Positions 7,770-16,474 of a stretch of 64,000 nt of DNA are shown here, in pieces. Below the pieces are notes generated by a model that saw only the letters and a list, made by a program, of their open reading frames with translations, searched no databases and was not told where the DNA came from. The position numbers were made by a program, and so were the translations under genes. The DNA is from Paenibacillus sp. 481 (GTDB lineage: Bacteria; Bacillota; Bacilli; Paenibacillales; Paenibacillaceae), in NCBI RefSeq assembly GCF_021223605.1, contig NZ_CP075175.1:4233501-4297500 (forward strand), read 5' to 3'. The first letter of the stretch is position 1, and every line of letters begins with the position of its first letter.

Positions 7770-7793
7770 ATACCGTCTCTATGGAGGCGGTAT
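7770..7793 (+). terminator. Hairpin after the FnIII remnant
   Basis: Stem ATACCGTCTC / GAGGCGGTAT (one G-U pair) followed by TTATTTGG. Confidence 0.5.
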
Positions 7794-7870
7794 TTATTTG
7801 GAAATAATACAAATCCTTACCGAGCTGCTGTACTACATAGAACTTTCATCGGGGTGAAAAAGGTGAAAAT

Positions 7871-7905
7871 AACATACCGCCTCCTGTAGTGAGAGGCAGT
7901 ATGTT
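7871..7905 (-). terminator. Terminator of the minus-strand secreted-protein gene
   Basis: 13-bp stem AACATACCGCCTC / GAGGCAGTATGTT with one mismatch, just downstream of the stop at 7929 on the minus strand, followed there by ATTTTC. Confidence 0.6.
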
Positions 7906-7928
7906 ATCACAAGGCCAGAGATTAATGG

Positions 7929-8231
7929 TTAATGGGCCCTAACATAGACTTCATAGCGAACCCATTTGCTATTTTCATAGATTTCGATAAGTGCACTTCC
8001 TGGTCTTATGGCTTGAATGTAGGAAGGTACTGATGTTTTAGCGATGGCCCATTGTGAGTTTTGAATGATGTTATAGGCGCCGATATGACGAATTTCACCA
8101 ATACTTAAAACCAATAAATTTGTAGTTTGTTGGGACATTTCAGCAGCGGCAGGGGCTGTGTTGATGCTTACAGAACCAAAAGCTAATGATGCACCAATAA
8201 GTGAGCTTAATACTAGTTTACTTATGTTCAT
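7929..8231 (-). CDS. Small secreted protein (about 100 aa)
   Basis: ATG at 8231 with GGGAGG upstream is preferred over the in-frame ATG at 8252. It has a signal peptide (MNISKLVLSSLIGASLAFGS, cleavage near APAAA). The mature part ends IQAIRPGSALIEIY...WVRYEVYV, which resembles the last strands of Big/Ig-like or BACON-type extracellular modules (constraint from sequence pattern only). No neighbour suggests a function. The 450-nt stretch between this gene and 8719 contains no convincing gene. Confidence 0.6.
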   Translation of the reverse strand: MNISKLVLSSLIGASLAFGSVSINTAPAAAEMSQQTTNLLVLSIGEIRHIGAYNIIQNSQWAIAKTSVPSYIQAIRPGSALIEIYENSKWVRYEVYVRAH

Positions 8232-8718
8232 CCTAAATCCTCCCATTTTCAAATTGATCTAAATCATATAATAAAAACTCAAAATTGTATTTGGGTAAAT
8301 ATGACTATATTTACTATGTAATTTTATAAAATAGTCTAAAATATTACATATATGTGAGGTTTCATAGATTGCTCTACCAATGTCTCTAACCGTATATATG
8401 ATTTCGTTATCGGTTCTGTATGATGTCTTCTTGCGGCACAAGAATCTGGGTCTTGCACGACTTTCAATGACGTTTATTTAACAAAATAGGACAAGAAATT
8501 TACTTTATATTTTTACAATAATTTAAATATCTAAATAAATTGTTTTTAAAATCGAATCTATTAAATTAAATGCATATTCATCATATAATCTTACCCCGTG
8601 TAAATTTTTCAACTTTTTCATTAAATTTTCTACATTCATATATACAATACATGTATTTTTATGGTATATTGTGGAACGGAGTTGGCCAGCTCTACATAAT
8701 TTGAGAGGATGTGGAATT

Positions 8719-9165
8719 GTGGTATTCAAAAAGTTACTCACTGGATTGCTTATGGTTTCTAGCATATTCGTATTTTCTGCTACAAGTGTATCGGCCACTA
8801 AGGGTGTGTATGATACAAGAGAGACAGCTAAACAAATTTTTGGTCTTGATAGTGTTGGAGCGGTTATTGATTATCAAGATGTCGATTGGCATAAGTGGAC
8901 TAACCCCTACCCGAGTGATATGTTTGTGAAGTTTACGTTAAGTTCGACAAGAAGCAATATTGTAAACTATGATATGGTTATTTATAACATCGACTCTGAA
9001 GGTAGAGAGTATACGCTCGAGCCATTCGATCAGGGAGCAGCACCAGATGTTGGTGGTATATGGGTAAAGCCTGGAGCTACAGCATTTATTAAAGTCAAGG
9101 GCCATGGAGAGAGAGATTTTGGTAGAGACGTGAATTACAACCTTAAGATTGAACATAATAGATAG
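8719..9165 (+). CDS. Secreted protein with pre-peptidase C-terminal (PPC)-like domain
   Basis: GTG start with GAGAGG upstream, then a signal peptide (VVFKKLLTGLLMVSSIFVFS, cleavage near VSA-TK). The mature 120 residues look like a bacterial PPC domain: ETAKQIFGLDSVGAVIDYQDVDWHKW, a strand set ending VNYDMVIYNIDSEGRE, and a final GATAFIKVKGHG...YNLKIEH. PPC domains normally hang at the C-terminus of secreted metallo- or serine proteases; here the domain stands alone. It is monocistronic with a strong terminator. Confidence 0.7.
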   Translation: MVFKKLLTGLLMVSSIFVFSATSVSATKGVYDTRETAKQIFGLDSVGAVIDYQDVDWHKWTNPYPSDMFVKFTLSSTRSNIVNYDMVIYNIDSEGREYTLEPFDQGAAPDVGGIWVKPGATAFIKVKGHGERDFGRDVNYNLKIEHNR

Positions 9166-9172
9166 TTACGCG

Positions 9173-9205
9173 AAGTGCTCTGGATATATCCAGAGCACTT
9201 TTTAT
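9173..9205 (+). terminator. Terminator after the PPC-domain gene
   Basis: Long perfect palindrome AAGTGCTCTGGA/TATATCCAGAGCACTT followed by TTTTT. Confidence 0.9.
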
Positions 9206-9305
9206 TGCAAATGTAAACTTTGATTGGGTCTATATTAAAGTGAAATGTATAGAACAAAAATAGAGCGATAACGAACAAAAGAAATGGCTAGCGTCATATC
9301 TCACT

Positions 9306-9369
9306 AAAGTAGGAAGCCTTTGCCCTCAATCATCGTTTTTGCAGAGGGGAACGCTAATCCTACTTTTTT
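9306..9369 (+). promoter_or_regulatory. Terminator-like attenuator in the van operon leader
   Basis: Outer stem AAAGTAGGA / TCCTACTTT (9306-9314, 9358-9366), inner pairings AGC/GCT and CCCTC/GAGGG, then a T-run. The preceding gene already has its own terminator at 9173, so this second one lies in the leader of the van genes, 125 nt before the ligase. I infer conditional termination, or termination of a short leader RNA; the sensor is not identified. Confidence 0.5.
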
Positions 9370-9491
9370 AAGGAGATAAGAATAATTCCTAGCTGTGAAC
9401 AGTATTAAGAAAATCTTTATATTTACCTTACATCTTTTTAAACTGTTTCTCCTATTCTTAATGAACAGTCAAGATTATAGGAGGTTTACAT

Positions 9492-10550
9492 ATGAAAAAG
9501 ACAGTTGCTGTATTGTTCGGCGGTTGCTCCAATGAATACAAAGTATCATTGAACTCAGCCGCTTCCGTGATCGAGCATTTAGATACTGAGCAATATAACC
9601 TTGTGATGATAGGCATTACACAAGCGGGGAATTGGCTCAGATATAGCGGCAGTATCGAGGATATACGTAACGACCATTGGCATATGCATGCTAGCTGTAT
9701 TCCTTCCTTTATATCACCGAGTAGAGAAATACGAGGGCTGATTGAACTTGTAAATACGGAATATCATATCGTTCCGCTTGATATAGTCTTTCCCGTGCTG
9801 CACGGAAAATATGGGGAGGACGGAACCTTGCAAGGTTTGCTAGAACTGTCGGGTATTCCGTTTGTAGGGTGCGAGATGCTTTCCTCCGCGATCGGGATGG
9901 ATAAGGAGATTGCACATACGTTAGTGCGGGCAGCTGGTATTCGCACGTCCCGCTCTGTCACTATTTTCAAAGGTGAACCTATGGAACAATCGCTTGCGAC
10001 GGCAGCGCAGCTGGAGTTTCCGTTATTTATCAAACCTGCAAAGTCAGGGTCTTCTTTGGGAATTACGAAAGCGCACAACGAGCAAGAGTTAATAAGCGGG
10101 ATGGAACTTGCTTTTTTACACGATCACAAGGTCGTGATCGAACAACAGGTTGAAGGATTTGAAGTGGGCTGCGCCGTGCTGGGCCATCATTCCGATCCGA
10201 TCATCGGTGTTATTGATGAAATTGAAATAACGGGCGACTTTTTTAATTTTACCGAAAAGTATACGCTGCACAGCTCGACCATTCACCTGCCAGCACGAAT
10301 AGACGCGGCCACAGCGGACAAGGTAACACAAACGGCGCTGCGTATTTATAAGACGCTGGGTTGCAAAGGGTTTGCAAGAGTCGATATGTTCCTGACTCCC
10401 GACTATGACATTGTATTTAATGAGGTCAACACGATTCCCGGGTTCACGTCTAACTCTAGATATCCGAACATGCTACGGGCTAGCGGGTTATCTTATGCGG
10501 AAATTCTCGATCGACTGTTACAGCTCGCAGTAGAGGGGGGTCAAGGATGA
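9492..10550 (+). CDS. vanG: VanG/VanC-type D-alanine--D-serine ligase
   Basis: ATG follows GGAGG. The 352 residues have the D-Ala-D-Ala ligase ATP-grasp layout: N-terminal VLFGGCSNEYKVSL, VFPVLHGKYGEDGTLQG (about 99), EKYTLHSS (about 254) and FNEVNTIPGFTSNSRYPNM (about 309). The EKYTL.SS, PARIDA and GFEVGCAVLG stretches match remembered VanG more closely than housekeeping Ddl. The ligase would make D-Ala-D-Ser ends on peptidoglycan precursors, lowering vancomycin affinity. It overlaps the VanXY gene (ATGA) and precedes VanT, the vanC/vanE/vanG order. Specificity for D-Ser is inferred from sequence and context. Confidence 0.88.
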   Translation: MKKTVAVLFGGCSNEYKVSLNSAASVIEHLDTEQYNLVMIGITQAGNWLRYSGSIEDIRNDHWHMHASCIPSFISPSREIRGLIELVNTEYHIVPLDIVFPVLHGKYGEDGTLQGLLELSGIPFVGCEMLSSAIGMDKEIAHTLVRAAGIRTSRSVTIFKGEPMEQSLATAAQLEFPLFIKPAKSGSSLGITKAHNEQELISGMELAFLHDHKVVIEQQVEGFEVGCAVLGHHSDPIIGVIDEIEITGDFFNFTEKYTLHSSTIHLPARIDAATADKVTQTALRIYKTLGCKGFARVDMFLTPDYDIVFNEVNTIPGFTSNSRYPNMLRASGLSYAEILDRLLQLAVEGGQG

Positions 10551-11404
10551 TGGAGACGATAAGCACTAACCGTCACATTTGTAAGACTCCAATTGCCAAA
10601 GTTGATAACTTGCAACTTGAGCTGCGACTTGACCAAGCGGATGTTCATCAAGGACATCTCATATTAGTTAACTATGAACATCCTATACGCTCATCTGAAC
10701 AGTTCGTGGTATCCGTCAATCATCTTCCAATTCTGGAAACGGAACAGCAGAACATATTCCTAGAAAAAACGTGTGCGTACCAGTTGGCAGCTTTATTGAG
10801 CGCATGTCAGGTGAGGGATGAAATTGTCGTCGTTAGTGGGTATCGTTCAAGAAAGGAGCAGCAGGAATTATATACAACTTCGTTACGAGATAACGGGCCT
10901 ATTTTTACAACATCGTATGTAGCGCGTCCGAATGAAAGTGAGCACCAAACGGGGCTTGCAGTGGATGTAGGTGAAAACGCACCCCATATGAATCTTATAT
11001 GCCCATCCTTTCCAGATCATGGCGTGTACCGAACGTTTAAGCAACTTGCAGCTACATATGGATTTATTCAAAGGTACCAACAGGGCAAAGAGCATATCAC
11101 CCATATTGCCTGTGAACCTTGGCATTATCGTTATGTGGGCTTTCCGCACTCGGTTATTATGGAACAACGTGGATTGTGCCTAGAGGAGTATCTCACATGG
11201 TTGAAGCAGTATGCTTTGCATGAGGAGCATCTCTATTTTGAACATAAAGACTTGGTCATCGAAATTTATTATGTACGTGCAAAAGAATTAGTCACAACCG
11301 TACCGATCACCAACGGTAAACGGTATGAAATTTCAGGCAACAACGACGACGGATTTGTAGTCACTGTATTCCATGAAAAAGGTAGTGAAGGTAGTGGCTG
11401 CTAA
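10547..11404 (+). CDS. vanXY: VanXY-type D,D-dipeptidase/carboxypeptidase
   Basis: The 285-residue protein of the M15B/VanY family carries both zinc/catalytic motifs: SEHQTGLAVDV (131-141, zinc ligands H133 and D140) and ACEPWHYRYVG (E190 catalytic, H193 zinc ligand). It removes D-Ala-ending precursors so that only D-Ala-D-Ser forms remain. There is no signal peptide, as expected for cytoplasmic VanXY. It is longer than VanXYC (about 190 aa), with an extra N-terminal part and a C-terminal beta-rich tail. Its start overlaps the ligase stop; the end overlaps VanT by 32 nt. Confidence 0.88.
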   Translation: MMETISTNRHICKTPIAKVDNLQLELRLDQADVHQGHLILVNYEHPIRSSEQFVVSVNHLPILETEQQNIFLEKTCAYQLAALLSACQVRDEIVVVSGYRSRKEQQELYTTSLRDNGPIFTTSYVARPNESEHQTGLAVDVGENAPHMNLICPSFPDHGVYRTFKQLAATYGFIQRYQQGKEHITHIACEPWHYRYVGFPHSVIMEQRGLCLEEYLTWLKQYALHEEHLYFEHKDLVIEIYYVRAKELVTTVPITNGKRYEISGNNDDGFVVTVFHEKGSEGSGC

Positions 11405-13679
11405 GAACAACTACGGTTTGCTCGATGACTTCAAAATCGTTGCGGCTATGTTGGTCATCGCCATTCATACGGGGCCATTAACGTCCTACAATACGTATGC
11501 TGACTTTTTGCTTACCGGCATATTTGCTCGACTTGCGGTGCCCTTTTTCTTTATGGCTTCAGGCTTTTTGCTCTTTCAGAAGCTGACAGGGGAGATTAGT
11601 CAGGACAGGCTAATCGTGAATCGTTATGCCCGTAAAATCACATGGCTGTACCTTGCCTCAATGTTGCTATATGTACCGCTCAATGTGTACGCCGGATATT
11701 TCACACTAGATTTCAGCTTGCTGTCTACGTTGAAAGATATTCTTTTTAATGGGACATTGTATCACCTTTGGTATTTTCCGGCGCTCATCCTTGGCGTTTA
11801 CCTCACTTATTTTCTATATAAAAAGTTGTCCTTTACAACGATGTTTGTACTGACTGGATTGCTGTATCTAATCGGACTTCTCGGTGACAGTTATTTTGGT
11901 TTAGTAGAACAGAAGGGTCTCTTACACGCTATCTATTCGAATTTGTTTTCCCTGTTTGACTATACGAGAAATGGGTTGTTTTTTGCACCACTTTTTATTG
12001 TACTTGGTGCTTGGACAGCCCAGCGATCCCAAACATCCCGCAACGTACAATCGGCAACAAGCAGCGCCCTTTTCTTCGCACTAGCCGTTGCGTTGCTGTT
12101 CGTAGAGGGAAGCCTTGTGCAACAATTACAATTGCCGCGGCATGATAGTATGTACGTTTTTTTAGTTCCGGCTGTATATTATTTGTTTCAATTTCTACTC
12201 ACCCAAAAAGGCAGGGGTGGCTCATATGTTAGACAGCTAAGTACATGGATATATATTTTGCATCCGCTTTCCATTGTGGTCGTACGAGGTGTAGCTAAGC
12301 TTAGCGGGTTAAGCGCCGTGTTGGTAGCGAATAGCCTGATTCATTTTGTTGTCGTTACCCTGTTGTCGATCCTGTTTGCGGGTATCGTGGTGTATTTTAT
12401 TTCTCGGGAAATAACAAAACCAACCCCCAAGCACAGGGCTTGGGTAGAGGTGAATCTTGCACATCTCAGACATAACCTTGTGGAGTTGCAAAAAATCCTT
12501 CCCGCTGATTGTAAGGTGATGGCAGTGGTCAAGGCAGATGCTTACGGTCACGGCAGCATACCGGTGGCAAAGTCGCTTTACGATGCGGGTGTAAGGCACT
12601 TTGCAGTGGCTGAATGTGAAGAAGGGATTACCTTACGTAAACATGGGATCGAAGGAGAGATCATCGTTCTAGGATATACTTCTCCAAGTCGGTTCAGAGA
12701 CCTTGTGCGGTATGATCTTACGCAAACGGTGATTAGCGCAGATTATGCGGGTTCTCTCAATGAATCCCGTAGATCCGGAAAATCTGGCAAATTCGGCAAG
12801 TTCGGAAGAAAAGTAAACGTACATATTAAAATCGACACGGGCATGGGAAGGCTGGGGGAAACCCATGCCAACATGGAGCAGATTCGCTGGATGTATCAAC
12901 AACCTCATTTACACGTAACCGGAACTTACAGCCATCTGTCCGTGTCGGATAGCCATCAAGCGGATGATATGGCTTATACACGTGCACAAATTAACCGATT
13001 TTATGAAGTGATCGGGCAGTTGAAGTACGCAGGGATTAACCCAGGTACACTTCATATCCAAAGCAGCTACGGCATTTTAAATTATCCTGATCTACATTGT
13101 GGACTGGCTCGTCCAGGTATAGCTTTGTACGGATTGCTTAGCAATGAGGACGATAACATTAATACACAAGTCAGATTGCGTCCGGTCCTTTCCTTGAAAG
13201 CAAAGGTAACGCTTGTCCATTCAATCAAGGCAGAGACTCCCATCGGTTATGGGCGAAGCTATGTGCCAGTGGAGGACAGTCGTATTGCCACCGTCTCGAT
13301 TGGATATGCGGACGGTATTCCGAGAGCTTTATTTGAGCAAGGTGGCAACGTTCTTGTGCGAGGTCAACAAGCGAATATTGCGGGAAATATATGCATGGAT
13401 CAAATGATGATCGATGTGACGCACATAGACGGCGTACAAGAAGGAGATACGGTAACTTTAATTGGTCAAGATGGAGCGGAAATCATTACTGCGGGGCAAG
13501 TTGCAAGCCGTTGTAACACCATTACGAATGAGATTGTAAGCGGCATCGGAAGCCGAGTGGAGCGAGTCTATATCCGGAGGAGCGAGGTGGAGTCAACGCC
13601 GAGTCGCCATGTATCCAGACAAATGCAAATGTGTCAAAAAGAAAAGGTAAGGAACAACAACCATTGCTCCTTACCTTAA
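11373..13679 (+). CDS. vanT: VanT membrane-bound serine racemase
   Basis: The fusion has the VanT layout: an N-terminal acyltransferase-3-type membrane domain (about residues 15-345, roughly ten hydrophobic segments, start LDDFKIVAAMLVIAIHTGP) and a C-terminal PLP-dependent alanine-racemase fold (from about 355). The PLP lysine is in VVKADAYGHG (K387), and MGRLG, YGLLS and CMDQMMIDV are family landmarks. It supplies D-Ser for the ligase. A short basic, repetitive insert (SGKSGKFGKFGRK, about 466-481) is unusual. The start is uncertain because ATG 11373 has no ribosome site; coupling to VanXY is likely. Confidence 0.9.
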   Translation: MKKVVKVVAAKNNYGLLDDFKIVAAMLVIAIHTGPLTSYNTYADFLLTGIFARLAVPFFFMASGFLLFQKLTGEISQDRLIVNRYARKITWLYLASMLLYVPLNVYAGYFTLDFSLLSTLKDILFNGTLYHLWYFPALILGVYLTYFLYKKLSFTTMFVLTGLLYLIGLLGDSYFGLVEQKGLLHAIYSNLFSLFDYTRNGLFFAPLFIVLGAWTAQRSQTSRNVQSATSSALFFALAVALLFVEGSLVQQLQLPRHDSMYVFLVPAVYYLFQFLLTQKGRGGSYVRQLSTWIYILHPLSIVVVRGVAKLSGLSAVLVANSLIHFVVVTLLSILFAGIVVYFISREITKPTPKHRAWVEVNLAHLRHNLVELQKILPADCKVMAVVKADAYGHGSIPVAKSLYDAGVRHFAVAECEEGITLRKHGIEGEIIVLGYTSPSRFRDLVRYDLTQTVISADYAGSLNESRRSGKSGKFGKFGRKVNVHIKIDTGMGRLGETHANMEQIRWMYQQPHLHVTGTYSHLSVSDSHQADDMAYTRAQINRFYEVIGQLKYAGINPGTLHIQSSYGILNYPDLHCGLARPGIALYGLLSNEDDNINTQVRLRPVLSLKAKVTLVHSIKAETPIGYGRSYVPVEDSRIATVSIGYADGIPRALFEQGGNVLVRGQQANIAGNICMDQMMIDVTHIDGVQEGDTVTLIGQDGAEIITAGQVASRCNTITNEIVSGIGSRVERVYIRRSEVESTPSRHVSRQMQMCQKEKVRNNNHCSLP
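13644..13677 (-). terminator. Terminator serving the minus-strand gene, inside the vanT 3' end
   Basis: 10-bp stem AAGGTAAGGA / TCCTTACCTT. Only the minus strand has a following T-run (TTTTCTTTTT), so it ends the converging small gene although it covers the last vanT codons. Confidence 0.65.
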
Positions 13680-13689
13680 TGTGCATCTG

Positions 13690-13983
13690 TTAGGCTTCAG
13701 ATTGTTCTTTCTTTGGATTGCACGTGATTGCAAATAACCAAACTAATGGAGCTAGGAAATAAGCATAGACTGAAGCTTGATTATTTATATGAAAAAGGGA
13801 AATTGAGTAGTGGATCGCTCCCATAAATGCAATAAATGAGATTGCTGTGCAAGCGATGAATAAAGATCTTGTTGTCATACGGCTGCCTCCATTTGTAGAT
13901 CCGTTAGTATGTTCTTCATTAGAAAAGTAAGGTAGTATTCTCAACATAACCCAAAACAAAATTAAAAGTGACAACGCTTCCAT
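13690..13983 (-). CDS. Small membrane protein, three predicted transmembrane helices
   Basis: ATG 13983 with GTAGGTG 6 nt upstream. The 97 residues show hydrophobic segments at LSLLILFWVMLRILPYF, FIACTAISFIAFMGAI and YAYFLAPLVWLFAITC, with a charged end KKEQSEA. It converges on vanT and shares its terminator region. I recognise no family and see no link to the resistance genes beyond position. Confidence 0.55.
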   Translation of the reverse strand: MEALSLLILFWVMLRILPYFSNEEHTNGSTNGGSRMTTRSLFIACTAISFIAFMGAIHYSISLFHINNQASVYAYFLAPLVWLFAITCNPKKEQSEA

Positions 13984-14194
13984 AAAAGCACCTACTTTCA
14001 TGCCGTTTTGAACTTATGAACAGTATATCATGTTTTACTCAAAAAAGACACATTTTCGACATGAAATAGTCACTTTTTTTTCATTAATGTTCATGCAATT
14101 GGGTCGCTAACTATGAAAGCGGAGTAATGTGGACGATTATTGCGCATATTAACACCAACGCTGAAATGAATACAGTGTTGGAGGTGCCATTTTT

Positions 14195-15130
14195 ATGATC
14201 CGGCTACGCAAATGGTTAAGAAAGAAATGGAAGCAGCTTGTTGGAACGGTCGCTTACAGTTTGGCACAATACGAACAAAATCAGAGCTTACGCAATGAAG
14301 TGCACTTGTTTCGTTTGTTTCTGGTGACAGTATTAATGGTAGGTCTTGCGTGCGGTGTTGTAGATGAGGCTTATGCTTCGAGTGCCACGTGGATATATAC
14401 GGACGAGCCGGTAGCGCAGCAGAAAGGCGCGGAGCGCACGACGAAGCAGCTTGCCATCGTGATTGATGATTTCGGAAATCGTATGTCAGGAACCGATGAA
14501 ATGCTTTCGCTGCCAGTCAAGCTGACCGTAGCGGTCATGCCTTTTTTACAAACAACGGCTAAAGATGCTGAACAAGCGCATCGACTTGGGCATGAAGTTA
14601 TCGTTCATATGCCGATGGAGCCGAAGCATGGCAGGGCAAGCTGGATGGGGCCAGGCGGTATTTTAACTTCGCTGTCCGATCAAGAGATTGAACAGCGAGT
14701 GAATAAAGCGATCGATGCGGTCCCTCATGCGGTCGGTATGAACAATCATATGGGCTCAAAAGCGACGGGCGATAAACGTGTTATGCGAATTGTGCTTAAA
14801 GTTTGCAAAGAGCGGGGTTTGTACTATTTGGATAGTAAGACCAATTACCACTCGATTGTGGCGGAAGTCGGCAAAGAGGTTGGGGTACCCGTTATTCAAA
14901 ATCATGTCTTTCTTGACGATGAGGTTTCGACTGCTCATATTTCTAAACAATGTAAGCTTATCGAGCAACATCTACGAGATCACGCGGTTTGTGTAACGAT
15001 CGGCCATGTAGGTACACCTGGTAAAAAGACCGCACAAGTGCTAGGCAAATTTGTACCCGAGCTTATGAAGCAAGTGAACATCGTGCCCATTTCGAAGTTG
15101 ATTGAGCGCCAGCAGTTACAAGTGCAATAG
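14195..15130 (+). CDS. Divergent polysaccharide deacetylase (DUF610/YibQ family)
   Basis: An N-terminal membrane anchor or signal (LFRLFLVTVLMVGLACGVV, about residues 44-65) precedes a deacetylase-like barrel: QLAIVIDDFGNR, VAVMPFLQTT, HEVIVHMPMEP, VGMNNHMGSKAT, YYLDSKTNY and CVTIGHVGTPG. These are the landmarks of the divergent polysaccharide deacetylase family. It is expected on the outer face of the membrane; the substrate is unknown. GGAGG precedes the ATG and a strong terminator follows. Confidence 0.85.
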   Translation: MIRLRKWLRKKWKQLVGTVAYSLAQYEQNQSLRNEVHLFRLFLVTVLMVGLACGVVDEAYASSATWIYTDEPVAQQKGAERTTKQLAIVIDDFGNRMSGTDEMLSLPVKLTVAVMPFLQTTAKDAEQAHRLGHEVIVHMPMEPKHGRASWMGPGGILTSLSDQEIEQRVNKAIDAVPHAVGMNNHMGSKATGDKRVMRIVLKVCKERGLYYLDSKTNYHSIVAEVGKEVGVPVIQNHVFLDDEVSTAHISKQCKLIEQHLRDHAVCVTIGHVGTPGKKTAQVLGKFVPELMKQVNIVPISKLIERQQLQVQ

Positions 15131-15171
15131 CGAAGTGCAATAGCAAGGTGCAAAGTGCAAAATGCAAAGTG
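15119..15171 (+). repeat. Short GTGCAA-type tandem repeats
   Basis: Several imperfect copies of AAGTGCAA(TAGC) follow one another directly after the deacetylase stop codon and run into the terminator stem. Probably slippage. Confidence 0.5.
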
Positions 15172-15211
15172 CCCCGCGGTGTAACAAACGCCGTCTGGGG
15201 CACTTTTGTTG
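15166..15211 (+). terminator. Terminator after the deacetylase gene
   Basis: Stem AAAGTGCCCC / GGGGCACTTT (15166-15175, 15197-15206) with a long loop, then TTGTTG; also usable from the opposite strand. Confidence 0.8.
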
Positions 15212-15230
15212 TAAGTTCTTAAGCACACGG

Positions 15231-16010
15231 TTAAAATAATGCGTTGAAATGGATCAGGGCGTCACAAATTCGAGACGCAATGGTCGCTTGACCTTTGGCG
15301 CTCGTCAGTAGCTGACGGTCAGCTTCGTTACTAATGAAGCCTGTTTCGACAATTACAGCTGGATGCTCTACACGACGGAGCAAATAGTAAGTACTCCCGA
15401 CTTCGACACTGTTGCGAACCTCATAAAGAGGGTTTAACGATTGCTGAATGACCCATGCGAGCATCTTGCTGCGTCCTTCGTCCTTGTGCAGGATAATGGG
15501 GCCACGCTTTGCTTGGTTTTTCGTCCAGTTCACATGGATGCTGACGAACAGCGAAGTCGGAATTTCTTTACTTAATTGCCGACGTTGAGCGAGGTCGCGC
15601 TGATGCCGCGAGCGCACTTGTGACCAACGATTATCATCGCTAAGAGCATAGTCTCCGGTTCGATTCAAAATAGTAGGGATGCCCTTGCTGCGCAGTAGCA
15701 AGTACAATTTTTGGGCAATGGCTAAATTAATATCTTTTTCCAAAAGATCACCGTATTTCGTGCCTCCATCAATCCCGCCGTGACCTGCATCAATAATGAC
15801 GACTCGTTGTGGAAATGCGGATGATAAATTGTTTGGACTATGCGTATTGAGCGCTTGCTGCGGCTGTTTAGGCTGTTGCATGATTGCCGTTTCATGAGAT
15901 AACGGTTCTGCGGAAATTCGTGTTACGCCACCATATGCAGACCATTGAACAGTGGTCAATAAAAGCAGCGCACAAGCACTTTTAGTGACGAGTCGGGTGA
16001 AGTGGCTCAT
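15231..16010 (-). CDS. cwlD: N-acetylmuramoyl-L-alanine amidase, CwlD-like (Amidase_3)
   Basis: A signal peptide or anchor (MSHFTRLVTKSACALLLLTT) and a short linker lead into the zinc amidase domain: VVIIDAGHGGIDGG (first zinc His), LEKDINLAIAQKL (Glu ligand), FVSIHVNW (second His), and catalytic Glu in PAVIVETGFISN. At 259 residues it is close to CwlD of Bacillus, which makes muramic-delta-lactam in spore cortex. Assignment to CwlD rather than another Amidase_3 enzyme rests on size and architecture. GGGAGG precedes the ATG. Confidence 0.85.
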   Translation of the reverse strand: MSHFTRLVTKSACALLLLTTVQWSAYGGVTRISAEPLSHETAIMQQPKQPQQALNTHSPNNLSSAFPQRVVIIDAGHGGIDGGTKYGDLLEKDINLAIAQKLYLLLRSKGIPTILNRTGDYALSDDNRWSQVRSRHQRDLAQRRQLSKEIPTSLFVSIHVNWTKNQAKRGPIILHKDEGRSKMLAWVIQQSLNPLYEVRNSVEVGSTYYLLRRVEHPAVIVETGFISNEADRQLLTSAKGQATIASRICDALIHFNALF

Positions 16011-16194
16011 GCTCTAATCCTCCCTTTTTTAATACACATTGCTGTTAAGGTGTGCGAAGTGCGTCCTAGTCATTCGATGTAAATAATGCGTGTTTGTGAA
16101 AAAGAAATTCGTTTACAACAAGATGTTTAAGGTGATGAAAAACGGTGCAAACTTATATGTAACGGTCGGCAAATTCATAAGGTGGTGCGTGCGC

Positions 16195-16437
16195 ATGGCA
16201 AAGAGCGATGATTTCATCAAGTTCATTACACAACGTGTTGTGACGTACATGGAAACACCGGAAGAAACACGGCGCGAGAAAAAAATGGAGCGCAAGCAGC
16301 GTACGAATGAGGCTTGGATTACAAAATGGTTCGGGCTTTTACCGCTTAGCTTAAGCATGTGGGCCAAAACATGGGGCAGTTTCACTAAGCCACTATGGAA
16401 GCGTGCTAGTCTAGTGGTGTGGCGACGTGCTCGTTAG
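16195..16437 (+). CDS. yqzE: YqzE-family small protein (80 aa)
   Basis: From ATG 16195 the protein starts MAKSDDFIKFITQRVVTYM and continues ETPEETRREKK ... WFGLLPLSLSMWAK, matching the remembered YqzE pattern of Bacillus (short N-terminal amphipathic helix, basic middle, WFG-LP hydrophobic segment). Bacillus yqzE sits by the comG operon; here that context is absent. An in-frame ATG exists at 16090 but its extra residues do not fit the family. Function unknown. Confidence 0.75.
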   Translation: MAKSDDFIKFITQRVVTYMETPEETRREKKMERKQRTNEAWITKWFGLLPLSLSMWAKTWGSFTKPLWKRASLVVWRRAR

Positions 16438-16474
16438 TTTACACACATCTTGTCGTCTAGCTTCAATGATGATG

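Noticed and set aside
8259-8798. Two minus-strand frames (60 and 91 codons) between the small secreted-protein genes
   Set aside because: Weak start sites, AT-driven composition, and the second overlaps the start and signal-peptide part of the PPC-domain gene.
9166-9491. A known riboswitch (c-di-GMP, T-box, SAM) before the van operon
   Set aside because: None of the conserved blocks of these classes could be recognised; only a terminator-like hairpin is supported.
10883-11167. Minus-strand frames inside the van genes
   Set aside because: Shadows of strongly supported enzymes with all catalytic motifs on the plus strand.
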